From NCBI GenBank assembly GCA_903884005.1, contig CAISDA010000059.1, positions 56,681 through 120,680 of the forward strand: a stretch of DNA of 64,000 bases, written 5' to 3'. Made by a program: the position numbers and the translations under genes. Of this stretch, positions 1 through 10,675 are shown in pieces. This stretch comes from an uncultured Ignavibacteriota bacterium. GTDB taxonomy: Bacteria; Bacteroidota; Ignavibacteria; UBA10030; UBA8401. The notes beneath the pieces are model-generated. The model had not been told where the DNA came from, did no database searches, and worked only from the letters and a program-made list of their open reading frames with translations. Numbering within the stretch: the stretch's first letter is position 1; each line of letters opens with the position of its first letter.

Positions 1-98
1 CTCTTAAAAATTCCGCATTATACATGATGATCGTTCACACGGGACGCTCCCACCGGGCGTCCCCTTTATTTTTTTTACTCGAATAAAAAAAGTTTCCT

Positions 99-683
99 AT
101 GCGCACGGCGTCACTCCATCGCACGACCAAAGAAACGGATATCTCTGTCGCGCTGACGATCGACGGCGACGGCACCGCGTCCATTGCAACGGGGATCGGA
201 TTCTTCGACCACATGCTTGAGCTCTTCACCAAACACGGGCTCTTCACCATATCGCTGCAATGTACAGGCGACGTGCACGTGGACGATCATCACACGATCG
301 AGGATTGCGGGATCGTGCTGGGAACCGCATTCGCTCAGGCGCTCGGCGACAAGGCGGGCATTGCGCGCTACGGCCATGCATACGTGCCGATGGACGAAAC
401 GCTGGCGCGCTGTGTGATCGATCTCAGCGGCCGCACCGCCGTCGTGTTCCGCGCAGAATTCGCGCGTGAGACCGTCGGGGGAATATCCACAGAAATGCTG
501 GAACATTTCTTCCGGTCGTTCGCCGATCAGCTCAAGGCGAACATCCATCTCGATGTGCTCTACGGTGCGAATGCTCATCATATGAGCGAGGCGTTGTTTA
601 AATCCTGCGCCCGAGCGTTGCGCATCGCGTCGTCGATCGATCCGCGCGTGACCGGCGTGCTCTCAACGAAAGGGAGCCTGTAG
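99..683 (+). CDS. hisB: Imidazoleglycerol-phosphate dehydratase
   Basis: 194 aa; GIGFFDHMLELFTKHG, DDHHTIEDCGI and AHHMSEALFKSCARAL motifs; followed by hisH/hisA/hisF/hisI. Confidence 0.97.
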   Translation: MRTASLHRTTKETDISVALTIDGDGTASIATGIGFFDHMLELFTKHGLFTISLQCTGDVHVDDHHTIEDCGIVLGTAFAQALGDKAGIARYGHAYVPMDETLARCVIDLSGRTAVVFRAEFARETVGGISTEMLEHFFRSFADQLKANIHLDVLYGANAHHMSEALFKSCARALRIASSIDPRVTGVLSTKGSL

Positions 684-720
684 TTGTGTGCACACTTCGT
701 AGAACAGCTAAGGACTCTCT

Positions 721-1347
721 GTGATCGGCATCATCGATTACCATTTAAATAATCTCCGCTCCGTGCAGAAGGCGTTTGAAAAAGTCGGCGCGGAGTCGTT
801 CATTTCGGATCAGCCGGAGGCGCTCGCAGGTGCTGACAAACTGGTCCTTCCCGGAGTGGGTGCATTCGGCAAGGCGATGGACAATCTTCGGACGCTCGGA
901 CTCGATGCTGTGATCCGTCGTTCGGTGGGCGAGGGGAAACCGCTCCTGGGCATCTGCCTGGGCATGCAGCTGCTCTTCACACGCAGCGATGAAGGGGGAA
1001 GTTTTGACGGCTTCGATTTTATCCGGGGCGAGATCAAACAATTTCCATCGACGGTGAAAGTGCCGCATATCGGATGGAATCAGATCGATATCCGGCGCGA
1101 CGCGCCCCTGCTGCGTGCGGTGACCGATCACAGTTTCGTGTATTTTGTGCATTCGTATTATGCCGTGCCCGAAGAGGATGTCGCGTTGTGCACGACCGAC
1201 TATGCGCTGCCCTTCACGTCCGTTGTCCAGAAGGAAAATATTTCCGGCATTCAGTTCCATCCGGAAAAAAGCCAGACGACGGGGCTCCGGATGCTCGCGA
1301 ATTTCGCCGGCGTCGGTGATAGGCATGCCGTCATCGGCGCATTGTAG
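721..1347 (+). CDS. hisH: Imidazole glycerol phosphate synthase, glutamine amidotransferase subunit
   Basis: LPGVGAFGKAM, GICLGMQLLF nucleophile elbow, QFHPEKSQ; his operon context. Confidence 0.97.
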   Translation: MIGIIDYHLNNLRSVQKAFEKVGAESFISDQPEALAGADKLVLPGVGAFGKAMDNLRTLGLDAVIRRSVGEGKPLLGICLGMQLLFTRSDEGGSFDGFDFIRGEIKQFPSTVKVPHIGWNQIDIRRDAPLLRAVTDHSFVYFVHSYYAVPEEDVALCTTDYALPFTSVVQKENISGIQFHPEKSQTTGLRMLANFAGVGDRHAVIGAL

Positions 1348-1410
1348 CGTGCATGAATGTGGGGTTCACCACCCCGCATGAAAATACCAGTTTCGCAGAC
1401 GCAGCATTGC

Positions 1411-1493
1411 AGGGCGAGATGGTATTTCGCGAGAGGGCGAGCTGTCAGCTCGCCCCGTGCTTTTCATAGCAGGTCGAGATGGTATCTCGCCCG
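1411..1493. repeat. Three clustered palindromic repeat family A units
   Basis: agggcgagatggtatttcgc; gggcgagct-gtc-agctcgccc (1435-1455); aggtcgagat-ggt-atctcgccc. Confidence 0.85.
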
Positions 1494-1561
1494 CACCGCG
1501 TGCGCGGTGCGAGTTCCGTATGAGTTATTTAATAAATCGAAAATTATTTTCAGGTATCTGC

Positions 1562-2326
1562 ATGCTTCTAATTTTTCCGGCGATCGATCTCAAAGACGGC
1601 AAGTGCATTCGGCTGGTGCAGGGCGAGCCGGGGACAGAAAAAATTTATTCCGACGATCCGACAAAGATGGCCATACTCTGGCGCGGAGAAAATGCGAAGA
1701 CCCTCCATGTCGTCGATCTCGACGGCGCATTCGACGGGGCCATGAAAAATCTGCCGTGCATCGAAAAAATGGTCCAGGCGATAGACATCCCGGTGCAGGT
1801 CGGCGGCGGCATTCGAACGTTCGAGCAGGTGAAGGAACTCTTCTCGATCGGCGTGGCCCGCGTTGTGATCGGCACGGCGGCAATCGAAAACCCCGACCTC
1901 GTGTACCGTTGCGTGAAGGAATTCGGCCCCACGAAGATCGCGGTCGGCATCGATGCCCGGGACGGCATCGTGATGACGAAGGGATGGAAGGAAAGCTCGG
2001 GGATCGGGGCGGTGCAGCTGGCGCTGGCGATGAAAAAACTCGGCGTGAAGCGCATCGTCTATACGGATATCGCGCGTGACGGCATGATGGAGGGACCGAA
2101 CATCGAATCGACCAAGGACATCGCGGTCCAATCCGGATTGCGCGTGACGGCCTCGGGCGGCATTTCGGGGTATCAGGACCTTATCCAGCTTCAGGAAATC
2201 GAAAAATACGGAGTCGATTCGGTGATCGTCGGCAAAGCCTTGTATGAAAATAAATTTCCATGCCAGGCACTCTGGCGTATGAACGAAAAAGAATTGGACG
2301 ATCTGGGTCCCACACGCAGGATCTGA
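1562..2326 (+). CDS. hisA: Phosphoribosylformimino-5-aminoimidazole carboxamide ribotide isomerase
   Basis: [45 protein letters not shown]; start placed at internal ATG 1562 of the longer ORF. Confidence 0.96.
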   Translation: MLLIFPAIDLKDGKCIRLVQGEPGTEKIYSDDPTKMAILWRGENAKTLHVVDLDGAFDGAMKNLPCIEKMVQAIDIPVQVGGGIRTFEQVKELFSIGVARVVIGTAAIENPDLVYRCVKEFGPTKIAVGIDARDGIVMTKGWKESSGIGAVQLALAMKKLGVKRIVYTDIARDGMMEGPNIESTKDIAVQSGLRVTASGGISGYQDLIQLQEIEKYGVDSVIVGKALYENKFPCQALWRMNEKELDDLGPTRRI

Positions 2327-2331
2327 TTGCA

Positions 2332-3090
2332 ATGTTAGCAAAACGAATTATACCGTGTCTGGATGTCGATCGCGGCCGCGTCGTGAAGGGAACGAACTTC
2401 GTGGACCTGGTGGACGCCGGCGATCCGATCGAGCAGGCGAAATACTATACTGCCGAAGGCGCCGATGAATTGGTGTTCCTGGACATCACGGCATCGTCGG
2501 ACAACCGTGCCACCATGCTCGATGTGGTGCGCCGGACAGCCGAAGAGGTCTTCATACCATTTACCATCGGCGGCGGCATTCGCACGACCGCCGATATGCG
2601 CGAGATGCTCCGCAGTGGGGCCGATAAAATCGCCATCAATACTGCGGCTGTCTCGACGCCCGAACTCGTGAGCGAGGGCGCTGACCGGTTCGGCGTGCAA
2701 TGCATTGTGGTCGCCGTCGACGCGAAACAGATCGCGCCGGGACAATGGCGCGTGTTCGTCAACGGAGGCCGGACTTCCACACCTCTCGATGTCATCGAAT
2801 GGGTGCAGATGGTCGAGTCGCTCGGTGCGGGTGAAATTCTTCTAACGAGCATGGACCGTGACGGCACAAAAGACGGATACGATGTGGAACTCCTGCGGCG
2901 CGTGGCCTCCGCAGTCAGGATTCCCGTCATTGCCAGCGGCGGAGCCGGAACGCTCGAGCATCTCTACGCCGCGCTGCACGACGGGCATGCGGACGCCGTG
3001 CTTGCGGCATCCATTTTCCATTTCCGCCGGCATACCATCGCCGAGGCGAAGGACTATCTCCGTTCGAAGCACATCATCATGCGGCATTAA
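2332..3090 (+). CDS. hisF: Imidazole glycerol phosphate synthase cyclase subunit
   Basis: [52 protein letters not shown]. Confidence 0.97.
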   Translation: MLAKRIIPCLDVDRGRVVKGTNFVDLVDAGDPIEQAKYYTAEGADELVFLDITASSDNRATMLDVVRRTAEEVFIPFTIGGGIRTTADMREMLRSGADKIAINTAAVSTPELVSEGADRFGVQCIVVAVDAKQIAPGQWRVFVNGGRTSTPLDVIEWVQMVESLGAGEILLTSMDRDGTKDGYDVELLRRVASAVRIPVIASGGAGTLEHLYAALHDGHADAVLAASIFHFRRHTIAEAKDYLRSKHIIMRH

Positions 3091-3105
3091 CAACGAAAGA
3101 CGACT

Positions 3106-3495
3106 ATGAAACTGATCGACGAATTGAAATTCACGGACGACGGCCTCATTCCCGCCATCGCGCAGGACGATGCCACCGGGGACATCCTCATGATGGCGTG
3201 GATGAACCAAGAGAGCCTCCGCCTGACGCTTGAATCCGGGAACGCGGTGTATTGGAGCCGCTCACGGAAAAAATTGTGGAAGAAAGGCGAAGAGTCGGGG
3301 AACGTGCAGAAAGTGCTGTCCATCCATTTCGATTGCGACGCGGATGTGCTGCTGCTGCGCATCACGCAGATCGGCGGCGCGGCATGCCATACCGGGCACC
3401 GCAGCTGCTTTTATCGCGAAGTGACCGACGGCGGCAACGGCTGGCGCGAAAACGGCGACATCCTCTTCGATCCCTCGACGGTGTATAAAAAATGA
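3106..3495 (+). CDS. hisI: Phosphoribosyl-AMP cyclohydrolase (no fused HisE domain)
   Basis: [48 protein letters not shown]; 129 aa so HisI domain only. Confidence 0.95.
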   Translation: MKLIDELKFTDDGLIPAIAQDDATGDILMMAWMNQESLRLTLESGNAVYWSRSRKKLWKKGEESGNVQKVLSIHFDCDADVLLLRITQIGGAACHTGHRSCFYREVTDGGNGWRENGDILFDPSTVYKK

Positions 3496-4403
3496 AATAT
3501 ACGATCATCGGCCATTTCTGCATCGACATTCGCCACGCCGAAGGACAAGAAGAGCAGCGCTCATACGCGGGCATTTTGAACTCTGTCAAGGCGATGGCAT
3601 CGCTTGCTTCGGACGCCGACACGATCTATCCGGTGTTCGGTGTGGGCGAACGCGATTATTTCGGCGTGAAGACCGCGCTTGCGGCGTATGCCAATGTCGA
3701 CATCGGCGGGATCTATTCCTCCCGGGAGGAATCCAATGAGGTGCACTATTTTCCGAACGGCAGCGGCACCACCGTCTGCGCCAAAAAAATATCGGCGCCC
3801 ATCCCGTTCTCGAAGATCGAATCGTTCCTCAATGTGACCGGCGTGCTCGTCAACATGATCTCAGGGTCGGACATTACGGTCGACACGCTCGACGAGATCC
3901 GCATGGTGGTGCGCGCCAAGAGCACGCCCGTCCATCTGGACATTCATAATCTCACGCTCGGCGTGAATGCGGACGCGACGCGGTTCCGGCGGCCGCTGGC
4001 CGATTGGCGCCGATGGTGCTTCATGATCAATTCCGTACAGATGAATGCCGAGGAGGCCCTCGGCCTGACGACGGAACATACCGAGATCGACCAGCTTGTC
4101 ACACAAATGGTCCCGCTCATGGTGCAGGCCCTGTGCATTACGCACGGAGAGAAGGGCGCCGTCATCTATGAAATGCAGCATAAATCCGCCACCGTTCATG
4201 CGATCGGGGACGGCTCCGCAACGATGCACGGCGACACGGTCGGCTCCGGAGATGTCTTTGGCGCCGCGTTCCTGCACCGGTACTGTTCCGCGAAAAATAT
4301 TGTCGATGCCGGCCGGTTCGCGCACCTTGTTGCGTCCGAAAGCGTGCGCGCGTGTGGGGAGGATAAATATTCCGTCATAGCGGGGTTGAGAGAAACGCCA
4401 TGA
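3492..4403 (+). CDS. PfkB-family (ribokinase-like) carbohydrate kinase
   Basis: C-terminal [33 protein letters not shown] 4-bp overlap with hisI. Confidence 0.85.
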   Translation: MKYTIIGHFCIDIRHAEGQEEQRSYAGILNSVKAMASLASDADTIYPVFGVGERDYFGVKTALAAYANVDIGGIYSSREESNEVHYFPNGSGTTVCAKKISAPIPFSKIESFLNVTGVLVNMISGSDITVDTLDEIRMVVRAKSTPVHLDIHNLTLGVNADATRFRRPLADWRRWCFMINSVQMNAEEALGLTTEHTEIDQLVTQMVPLMVQALCITHGEKGAVIYEMQHKSATVHAIGDGSATMHGDTVGSGDVFGAAFLHRYCSAKNIVDAGRFAHLVASESVRACGEDKYSVIAGLRETP

Positions 4404-5311
4404 AGCGATTGCTGGTATGCGGGAGCAACGGGCTCGTCGGACAACGGCTCGCGTTACTGTTCGGACACACGACCGAATACGAAGTGCTCCATACCTCGCA
4501 TCACCGCAATTTTCAGTTGGACAGGCAGCTCTTCGACTATACGCAGCTGGACATTACCAATCGCAGCGACGTGAAAAGTCTCGTGTCGAGTTATCGTCCC
4601 GACATCATCATCAATGCCGCCGCAATCTCCAGCGTCGATCTGTGCGAACAGCAGCGCGACGCAGCATGGCGCGTGAACGTGAACGGCGTCGAACATCTGA
4701 CCGTGGCTGCCCGGCTGATCGGCGCCACGGTGATCCATTTGTCCACCGACTATGTCTTCGATGGAAAACACGGTCCGTACCGGGAGGATGACCGTGTCAA
4801 TCCGATCAATTATTACGGCAAGACAAAACTTGCGGGAGAGAATGTCGTCCTCGCAGCCGGCATTCCGTATGCGATCCTTCGCGTGATCCTGCTCTTCGGT
4901 ACGGGAGTGCAGTGCAAACATAATTTTGCCACGTGGGTCATCGAGAACCTCCGGGCGGGAAAGACCATTTCGTGCGCCGCAGACCAGATCAGCAATCCGA
5001 CGTATGTGGGAAGTGTTGCACATGCGATTTTACACGTCATTGAACGGGGCGCGGCGGGGCTGTTTCACGTGTGCGACGCGGACCGGCTGAGCAGATACGA
5101 TTTTGCGCTCAAGATCGCAAAGGCGTTCAAGATGGATCCATCGCTCATCGTAAGGACCCATTCGGCGGGCCTCAATCAGGCCGCTCCGCGCCCGCTGGTG
5201 ACTGGATTCAGCGTTGAGAAAGCATGCCGCGATTTCGGATTCTCGCCCCTGTCCATCGATGCGGGACTCGAAGCGCTCGGCCGCGATGTTCATTTTGTGA
5301 CACGAAACTAA
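4400..5311 (+). CDS. RmlD-like SDR (dTDP-4-dehydrorhamnose reductase-like sugar nucleotide oxidoreductase)
   Basis: LLVCGSNGLVGQRLA, STDYVFDGKHGPYREDD, PINYYGKTKLAGE; ATGA overlap with upstream kinase. Confidence 0.85.
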   Translation: MKRLLVCGSNGLVGQRLALLFGHTTEYEVLHTSHHRNFQLDRQLFDYTQLDITNRSDVKSLVSSYRPDIIINAAAISSVDLCEQQRDAAWRVNVNGVEHLTVAARLIGATVIHLSTDYVFDGKHGPYREDDRVNPINYYGKTKLAGENVVLAAGIPYAILRVILLFGTGVQCKHNFATWVIENLRAGKTISCAADQISNPTYVGSVAHAILHVIERGAAGLFHVCDADRLSRYDFALKIAKAFKMDPSLIVRTHSAGLNQAAPRPLVTGFSVEKACRDFGFSPLSIDAGLEALGRDVHFVTRN

Positions 5312-5330
5312 GATCATAATACCAATATTC

Positions 5331-6155
5331 ATGAATTCGATTCCGGCGCTAAAAATATATTTCGCTGTGTTCGTTGCGGCGCTCGTGCTCGCGTCATGCT
5401 CCGGCGTGAAAGAATCGACCGTGCCGGTGCCGCAGCAGCCCGTGCCGGCCGTCGCGGAAAAAAAACCGATCAGTGATTCGCTGAAAATTCTATCCATCAA
5501 CACGCTTCACATGCTGCACGACGTGCAGAGCGTGAAGCGGTTCGCATCGTGGGTCCGGATGTTCACTCCGGATGTCGTTGCCGTGCAGCAGATAGACCGG
5601 CCGATGGAAGGCAAAAAAGATTTCGATGCCGTCCGCGAACTCGCACAGCAGCTCGAGATGACGCAGTTCTTCGGCGCTGCGCGCTATTACAAGGGATTCG
5701 ATTCAGGCAATGCCGTGTTCAGCGTGTATCCGATCAAACAAAGCACCGTTGAACAGCTCCCCGTCTCGAAGGGAAAAGTTCGCCGTTCGCTCGCCTATAC
5801 GGTGATCGATGTGGGACTGCAAAGCGTCGGATTCGCATCGACAGAAGTGGACGACCAATCGGCGGCCGAACGCAAGAAACAGGCGCAGGCGCTCGTTCTG
5901 ATGCTGCCGCAATTTACCGATTTTCCGTTCGTACTCTGCGGTGAATTTTACGAACCGTCGTCCGGCACAACTGCCGGCGTGATGAAGGATAAATATTTCT
6001 GTGCCAACGATCTCGGCGCTGCACCTGCGGCCGGGACGCAGCACCTCTATGCGGCTGGACGGACGACCGTCAGGCCCGTGGCGGCAACAACAATAGTCAA
6101 CAAGGACATTCACTCCGATGCGATCGTGGTCACACTGCGCATCGTATCGCAATAA
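5331..6155 (+). CDS. Endonuclease/exonuclease/phosphatase-like lipoprotein
   Basis: LVLASC lipobox; LKILSINTLHM... DVVAVQQID, LCGEFYEPSSG typical of EEP fold. Confidence 0.65.
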   Translation: MNSIPALKIYFAVFVAALVLASCSGVKESTVPVPQQPVPAVAEKKPISDSLKILSINTLHMLHDVQSVKRFASWVRMFTPDVVAVQQIDRPMEGKKDFDAVRELAQQLEMTQFFGAARYYKGFDSGNAVFSVYPIKQSTVEQLPVSKGKVRRSLAYTVIDVGLQSVGFASTEVDDQSAAERKKQAQALVLMLPQFTDFPFVLCGEFYEPSSGTTAGVMKDKYFCANDLGAAPAAGTQHLYAAGRTTVRPVAATTIVNKDIHSDAIVVTLRIVSQ

Positions 6156-6174
6156 ACCATACCCCTATACTCCT

Positions 6175-7440
6175 ATGCTCGACAAAAACTTCATACGCGA
6201 AAATGCGGCGATCGTCCGACAGGGCATCGCCGCAAAAAATGAAACCGACAATATCGACAAGATCATCGAATTGGACGATCAGCGCCGGCGGATCATTCAG
6301 GAAGTGGAGGCGTTGAAGGCCGCGCGCAACGAGGCTTCTGCAAGGGTCGCGCAGATGAAGAAGGCCGGCGAGGACACGCAGGCGATCATCGAAGAAATGA
6401 ACAGCGTGAAGTCACGCATTCAGACCCTCGACGAGGAACTCAAGATCGTCGACGGGGATCTCGAAGCGGTGCTGCTCACCGTACCGAATCTTCCGCATCC
6501 GTCCGTTCCTCTCGGCGCAACTGCAGCCGACAATAAGGTCGTGTTCGAATGGGGTGAAAAACCAGAATGCGATTTTCCGCTCAAGGCCCATTGGGATTTG
6601 GCCGACGCGCTCGGCATCATCGACTTTGCGCGCGGGGTGAAAGTTGCCGCCGCGGGCTTTCCGTTCTATGTGGGAAAGGGCGCCCAGCTGCAGCGCGCCC
6701 TCATCAATTACTTCCTCGACCAGGCGTCGCTCCGCGGATATGCCGAACTGCAGGCGCCTATTGTCGTGAATGAAGACAGCGCGCGCGGCACAGGCCAGAT
6801 CCCCGATAAGGAAGATCAGATGTATCACTGCGACCGCGATAATTTATTCCTGATACCCACGGCCGAAGTGCCCGTCACCAATTATCATGCGAAGGAAATA
6901 TTCGTCGAAAAGCAGCTGCCTCTTCGCTATGCCGCGTACACGCCGTGCTTCAGGCGCGAAGCGGGATCCTACGGCAAAGACGTGCGCGGGTTAAACCGTC
7001 TCCATCAGTTCGACAAGGTCGAGCTGGTGAAATTTGTGGTGCCCTCAACGTCGTACGACGAATTGGAATTGCTCCGCGGCGATGCGGAATACCTGCTGCA
7101 GCAGCTCGGCCTGCCGTATCACACGCTGCTCATGTGTACGGGCGATCTGGGATTCACGCAGACAAAAAAATACGACCTCGAAGTGTGGGCGGCGGGTCAG
7201 GAAAAATGGCTCGAAGTGTCGTCCTGCAGCAACTTTGAATCGTTCCAGGCCAGGCGCATGAAGATCCGGTATAAATCCGCCGAGACGGGAAAGACGGAGT
7301 TCGTGCATACGATCAACGGATCGGGTCTTGCGCTCCCGCGCGTGATGGCGGCATTGCTCGAAAATAACCAGACACCTGAAGGAAAAATTATCGTGCCGAA
7401 GGTGCTGCAGCCGTATACGAAGTTTGCCGTGATCGGGTGA
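6175..7440 (+). CDS. serS: Serine--tRNA ligase
   Basis: MLDKNFIRENAAIVRQG, TAEVPVTNYHAKEI, FRREAGSYGKDVRGLNRLHQFDKVE, class II motif 3 at C-term. Confidence 0.98.
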   Translation: MLDKNFIRENAAIVRQGIAAKNETDNIDKIIELDDQRRRIIQEVEALKAARNEASARVAQMKKAGEDTQAIIEEMNSVKSRIQTLDEELKIVDGDLEAVLLTVPNLPHPSVPLGATAADNKVVFEWGEKPECDFPLKAHWDLADALGIIDFARGVKVAAAGFPFYVGKGAQLQRALINYFLDQASLRGYAELQAPIVVNEDSARGTGQIPDKEDQMYHCDRDNLFLIPTAEVPVTNYHAKEIFVEKQLPLRYAAYTPCFRREAGSYGKDVRGLNRLHQFDKVELVKFVVPSTSYDELELLRGDAEYLLQQLGLPYHTLLMCTGDLGFTQTKKYDLEVWAAGQEKWLEVSSCSNFESFQARRMKIRYKSAETGKTEFVHTINGSGLALPRVMAALLENNQTPEGKIIVPKVLQPYTKFAVIG

Positions 7441-7460
7441 TGTCTGCGGGGCGGGTAACT

Positions 7461-7530
7461 CGCTGCCGTTGCGTCGGTGCGCATGCAGGGCGAGATGTTA
7501 TCTCGCCCGTGTGCGCGAAGCGGTGCACGG
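7461..7530. repeat. Palindromic repeat family A, extended ~70-bp form (core 7487-7508)
   Basis: cgctgccgttgcgtcggtgcgcatgcagggcgagatgttatctcgcccgtgtgcgcgaagcggtgcacgg; homologous to 60651-60720. Confidence 0.88.
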
Positions 7531-7576
7531 TACGTAAGAGGATAGTCATTGCATCCCGGCGGCGGGCCGGCAATGA

Positions 7577-8572
7577 CTATTTTAATTTCACAAACAACGA
7601 AATGATGTAGTAGCTTGCCGCCCCGACGATTCCGGATACGGGTATGGTGATGATCCACGCAATGACGATATTCCCCGCAAGTCCCCAGCGCACGGCCGAT
7701 GCGCGCTTTGTCGCACCCACACCCATGATGGCGCCGCTGATGGTGTGTGTGGTGCTTACGGCAATGCCGCTGAAGGCGGTCACCAAGAGCGTGATCGCCC
7801 CGGCAGTTTCGGCAGCAAAGCCGCCGACTGGCTTTAACTTCGTGATCTTCTGACCCATCGTTTTCACGATCCGCCAGCCGCCGAAGAGCGTGCCCATCGC
7901 AATCGCGAAATGCGACAAGAGGATCACCCAGTACGGAACTTCAAATGTTTTAAGCACTCCCGCCGAAACAAGGAGCATCGTAATGATGCCCATCGTCTTC
8001 TGTGCATCGTTCGTGCCGTGCCCCAGGCTATAGGCCGCCGCCGAGACGAGCTGGAGTTTGCGGAATAAACCGTTGACACGGGATGACGACCGCTTATGAA
8101 ATATCCACATGAGCGCAGCCATGATCACGAATCCCATGACCATTCCCATCATCGGAGCGACCACAATGAACACGAGCGTATTGGTCCATCCATGATAAAT
8201 AATGGCGCCCCAACCGGCGTGTGCTACCGCCGCTCCGCCGAATCCGCCCATCAATGCATGTGAGGAACTCGAGGGGATGCCGTAATACCACGTGACGAGG
8301 TTCCAGAAAATGGCTCCGAGCAGCGCGCTTAGAATGACATATTCATTGACTGCGTTCAATTCGATGAGGCCCTTGCCGATGGTCTTGGCAACCTTCACAT
8401 CAAATAAAAAAGCCGCGACGAGGTTGAAGAATGCCGCCCATATGACGGCCTTCCTGGGCGTCAGGACGCGCGTCGAGACGATCGTCGCGATGGAATTCGC
8501 CGAGTCGTGGAACCCGTTGAGAAAATCGAAAATGAGGGCGATAAAAATAATGACGACGACAGTTGTCAACAT
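7577..8572 (-). CDS. pit: Inorganic phosphate transporter (PiT family)
   Basis: FDFLNGFHDSANSIATIVSTRVL and GHGTNDAQKTMGII PiT signatures. Confidence 0.95.
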   Translation of the reverse strand: MLTTVVVIIFIALIFDFLNGFHDSANSIATIVSTRVLTPRKAVIWAAFFNLVAAFLFDVKVAKTIGKGLIELNAVNEYVILSALLGAIFWNLVTWYYGIPSSSSHALMGGFGGAAVAHAGWGAIIYHGWTNTLVFIVVAPMMGMVMGFVIMAALMWIFHKRSSSRVNGLFRKLQLVSAAAYSLGHGTNDAQKTMGIITMLLVSAGVLKTFEVPYWVILLSHFAIAMGTLFGGWRIVKTMGQKITKLKPVGGFAAETAGAITLLVTAFSGIAVSTTHTISGAIMGVGATKRASAVRWGLAGNIVIAWIITIPVSGIVGAASYYIISLFVKLK

Positions 8573-8578
8573 ATGTTT

Positions 8579-9223
8579 TTAGGCGTGTTTGATCAGAATG
8601 GTTTCGAAGATATTCGCAACATCGTCGCATTTGTCCGTTGCCGTTTCGAGCGCGACGAACATCTCTTTCAACTTGATGATATAAATAGGATCTTTTTCGT
8701 TATCGAACAAATTGGCGATCGCCTGGCCGAAGATCGCATCGGCCTGTTTCTCGTACTCGTTCACTTTTTGAATGATCGTCCTCAGGTCGTCCACACGCCG
8801 CAAGTCGGCAAGCAGCGAAATGCCGTGCTGCAATTCGATGACCGATCCGTACAGGCTGTCGATGAGTTCCAGCATCTCGGGCGGGCACTCCTGGATCTTA
8901 TACAATAAAAACCGTTTCGCGCTTCCCTGGATGTAGTCGATGACGTCGTCCATTGAGGAGGCCAGCGATTGTATGTCTTCGCGGTCGAACGGTGTGACGA
9001 ACGTGCTGTTGAGTTCCGAGAACACCTTGTGCGTGACGGTGTCGCCGTCGTGTTCGAGTTCCTCGATCCGGGCAACGACTTTTTTGCGGACCTCCGGATC
9101 ATTCTTCGGGAGCTGTTTCATGAGCGATGCGGCCTCTACCATGATGCGTGCCGATTCGTCGAAAAAGGAGAAAAATTTTTCATCATGGGGAAGAAGCGCT
9201 TGAATGATACGGTCAAGTCTCAT
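8579..9223 (-). CDS. DUF47 / PhoU-like regulator of phosphate transporter
   Basis: LLPHDEKFFSFFDESA start, helical PhoU-like pattern; directly upstream of pit on same strand. Confidence 0.9.
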   Translation of the reverse strand: MRLDRIIQALLPHDEKFFSFFDESARIMVEAASLMKQLPKNDPEVRKKVVARIEELEHDGDTVTHKVFSELNSTFVTPFDREDIQSLASSMDDVIDYIQGSAKRFLLYKIQECPPEMLELIDSLYGSVIELQHGISLLADLRRVDDLRTIIQKVNEYEKQADAIFGQAIANLFDNEKDPIYIIKLKEMFVALETATDKCDDVANIFETILIKHA

Positions 9224-9482
9224 GCGGATTCCGGGATGTTGGTGATGGTTGTGTCGTGCGTTTGACGAGCGTTGTTTCTTGCGGGGTGGCAATTGCTGGT
9301 CATGTCAAAATATGCAATTTCCAATACATTTGCAAAAAATATTTACAATAAATTAATAATTTCTTACGAATACCGTGATAAAGTTCCGTTCCCATATTCG
9401 GCCGTCACGGGATTTGAATTTCTTCCCCAAATTCTCTATACTCAGTCATCGTTGTTCTTTTATTCACACGGCACATACCCTC

Positions 9483-10619
9483 ATGACTACCACACGACGA
9501 AAATTTTTCCAAACCGCCGGGGCGATCGCCGGCGCATCGCTCCTTGCGAAACCGCTCACCGCCTTTTCCGCGCCGCTTGCTTTCGCGCCCAAGGGATCGA
9601 AAAAATTAACGCTGACATACCGTCCCTACACGCTTGAACTGACGCATGTATTCACGGTGGCGACCATGTCGCGCAAAACAACGCCGGTGGTGCTGACCGA
9701 GGTCGAGTACGACGGCGTGGTCGGATACGGCGAGGCGTCCATGCCGCCGTATCTGGGAGAGTCGCAGGAATCGGTCATGGCGTTTCTGAAACGTATCGAT
9801 CTGGGCAAATACGACAATCCGTTCGAACTCGAAACAATTCTCACGGACATCGATGCGATCTCCACGAACAATACGGCCGCGAAGGCCTCGGTGGACATTG
9901 CCCTGCACGATCTCGTGGGAAAACTGATGGGGCAGCCCTGGTTCAACATTTGGGGCTTCAATAAAAACAACACACCCACGACGACCTTTACGATCGGCAT
10001 CGACACACCGGAGGTCGTGCGGCAGAAAACGAAGGAAGCCGAAATTTATAAGTTCCTGAAAGTGAAGCTCGGCGGGAAGAACGACAAGGAGATGATCGAA
10101 ACGATCCGTTCGGTGACGGATAAGCCCATCACCACGGACGTCAACCAGGGCTGGAAGGACAAACATTATGCGCTCGACATGGCCTTCTGGCTGAAGGAAA
10201 AAGGAGTCGTGCTCCTCGAACAGCCTCTGCCGAAAGAACGGACGAAAGACCTGGCATGGCTGACCGAACAAAGCCCGATCCCGATCATCGGCGACGAAGG
10301 CGTGCAGCGGCTGGTGGACGTGAAAAAAGCGGAAGGAATCTATTCGGGCATCAATATCAAATTGATGAAATGCACCGGCATGCGCGAGGCCAATAAAATG
10401 ATCGCTATGGCGAGGTCGCTGGGAATGAATGTGATGATCGGCTGCATGACCGAGACGTCCTGCGGCATCTCCGCCGCGTCGCACCTGTCGCCGATGGCCG
10501 ACTGGGCGGACCTCGACGGGAACCTCTTGATCAGCAACGACTGCTACGACGGCGTGAAAGTGGTGAACGGCAAGGTGACGCTGAGCGACGCGCCCGGCAT
10601 CGGCATCAGGAAAGTGTAA
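9483..10619 (+). CDS. Tat-exported dipeptide epimerase (L-Ala-D/L-Glu epimerase-like, enolase superfamily)
   Basis: TTRRKFFQTAGAIAGASLL Tat signal; KVKLGG, DVNQGW, EQPL, GDEG, GCMTETS enolase-superfamily motifs. Confidence 0.85.
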   Translation: MTTTRRKFFQTAGAIAGASLLAKPLTAFSAPLAFAPKGSKKLTLTYRPYTLELTHVFTVATMSRKTTPVVLTEVEYDGVVGYGEASMPPYLGESQESVMAFLKRIDLGKYDNPFELETILTDIDAISTNNTAAKASVDIALHDLVGKLMGQPWFNIWGFNKNNTPTTTFTIGIDTPEVVRQKTKEAEIYKFLKVKLGGKNDKEMIETIRSVTDKPITTDVNQGWKDKHYALDMAFWLKEKGVVLLEQPLPKERTKDLAWLTEQSPIPIIGDEGVQRLVDVKKAEGIYSGINIKLMKCTGMREANKMIAMARSLGMNVMIGCMTETSCGISAASHLSPMADWADLDGNLLISNDCYDGVKVVNGKVTLSDAPGIGIRKV

Positions 10620-10675
10620 CCTGGCACTGCCGACATTTTTATGTCGTTCGATTATTTAAGCGTCGGAGGAAAACC

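Noticed and set aside
1353-1378. GGGGTTCACCACCCC hairpin after hisH
   Set aside because: Short and single copy; may be a decayed repeat but not supportable as a separate element.
1357-2079. 240-aa plus-strand ORF overlapping hisA in another frame
   Set aside because: hisA is unambiguous; the alternative frame is low-complexity Arg/Gly-rich.
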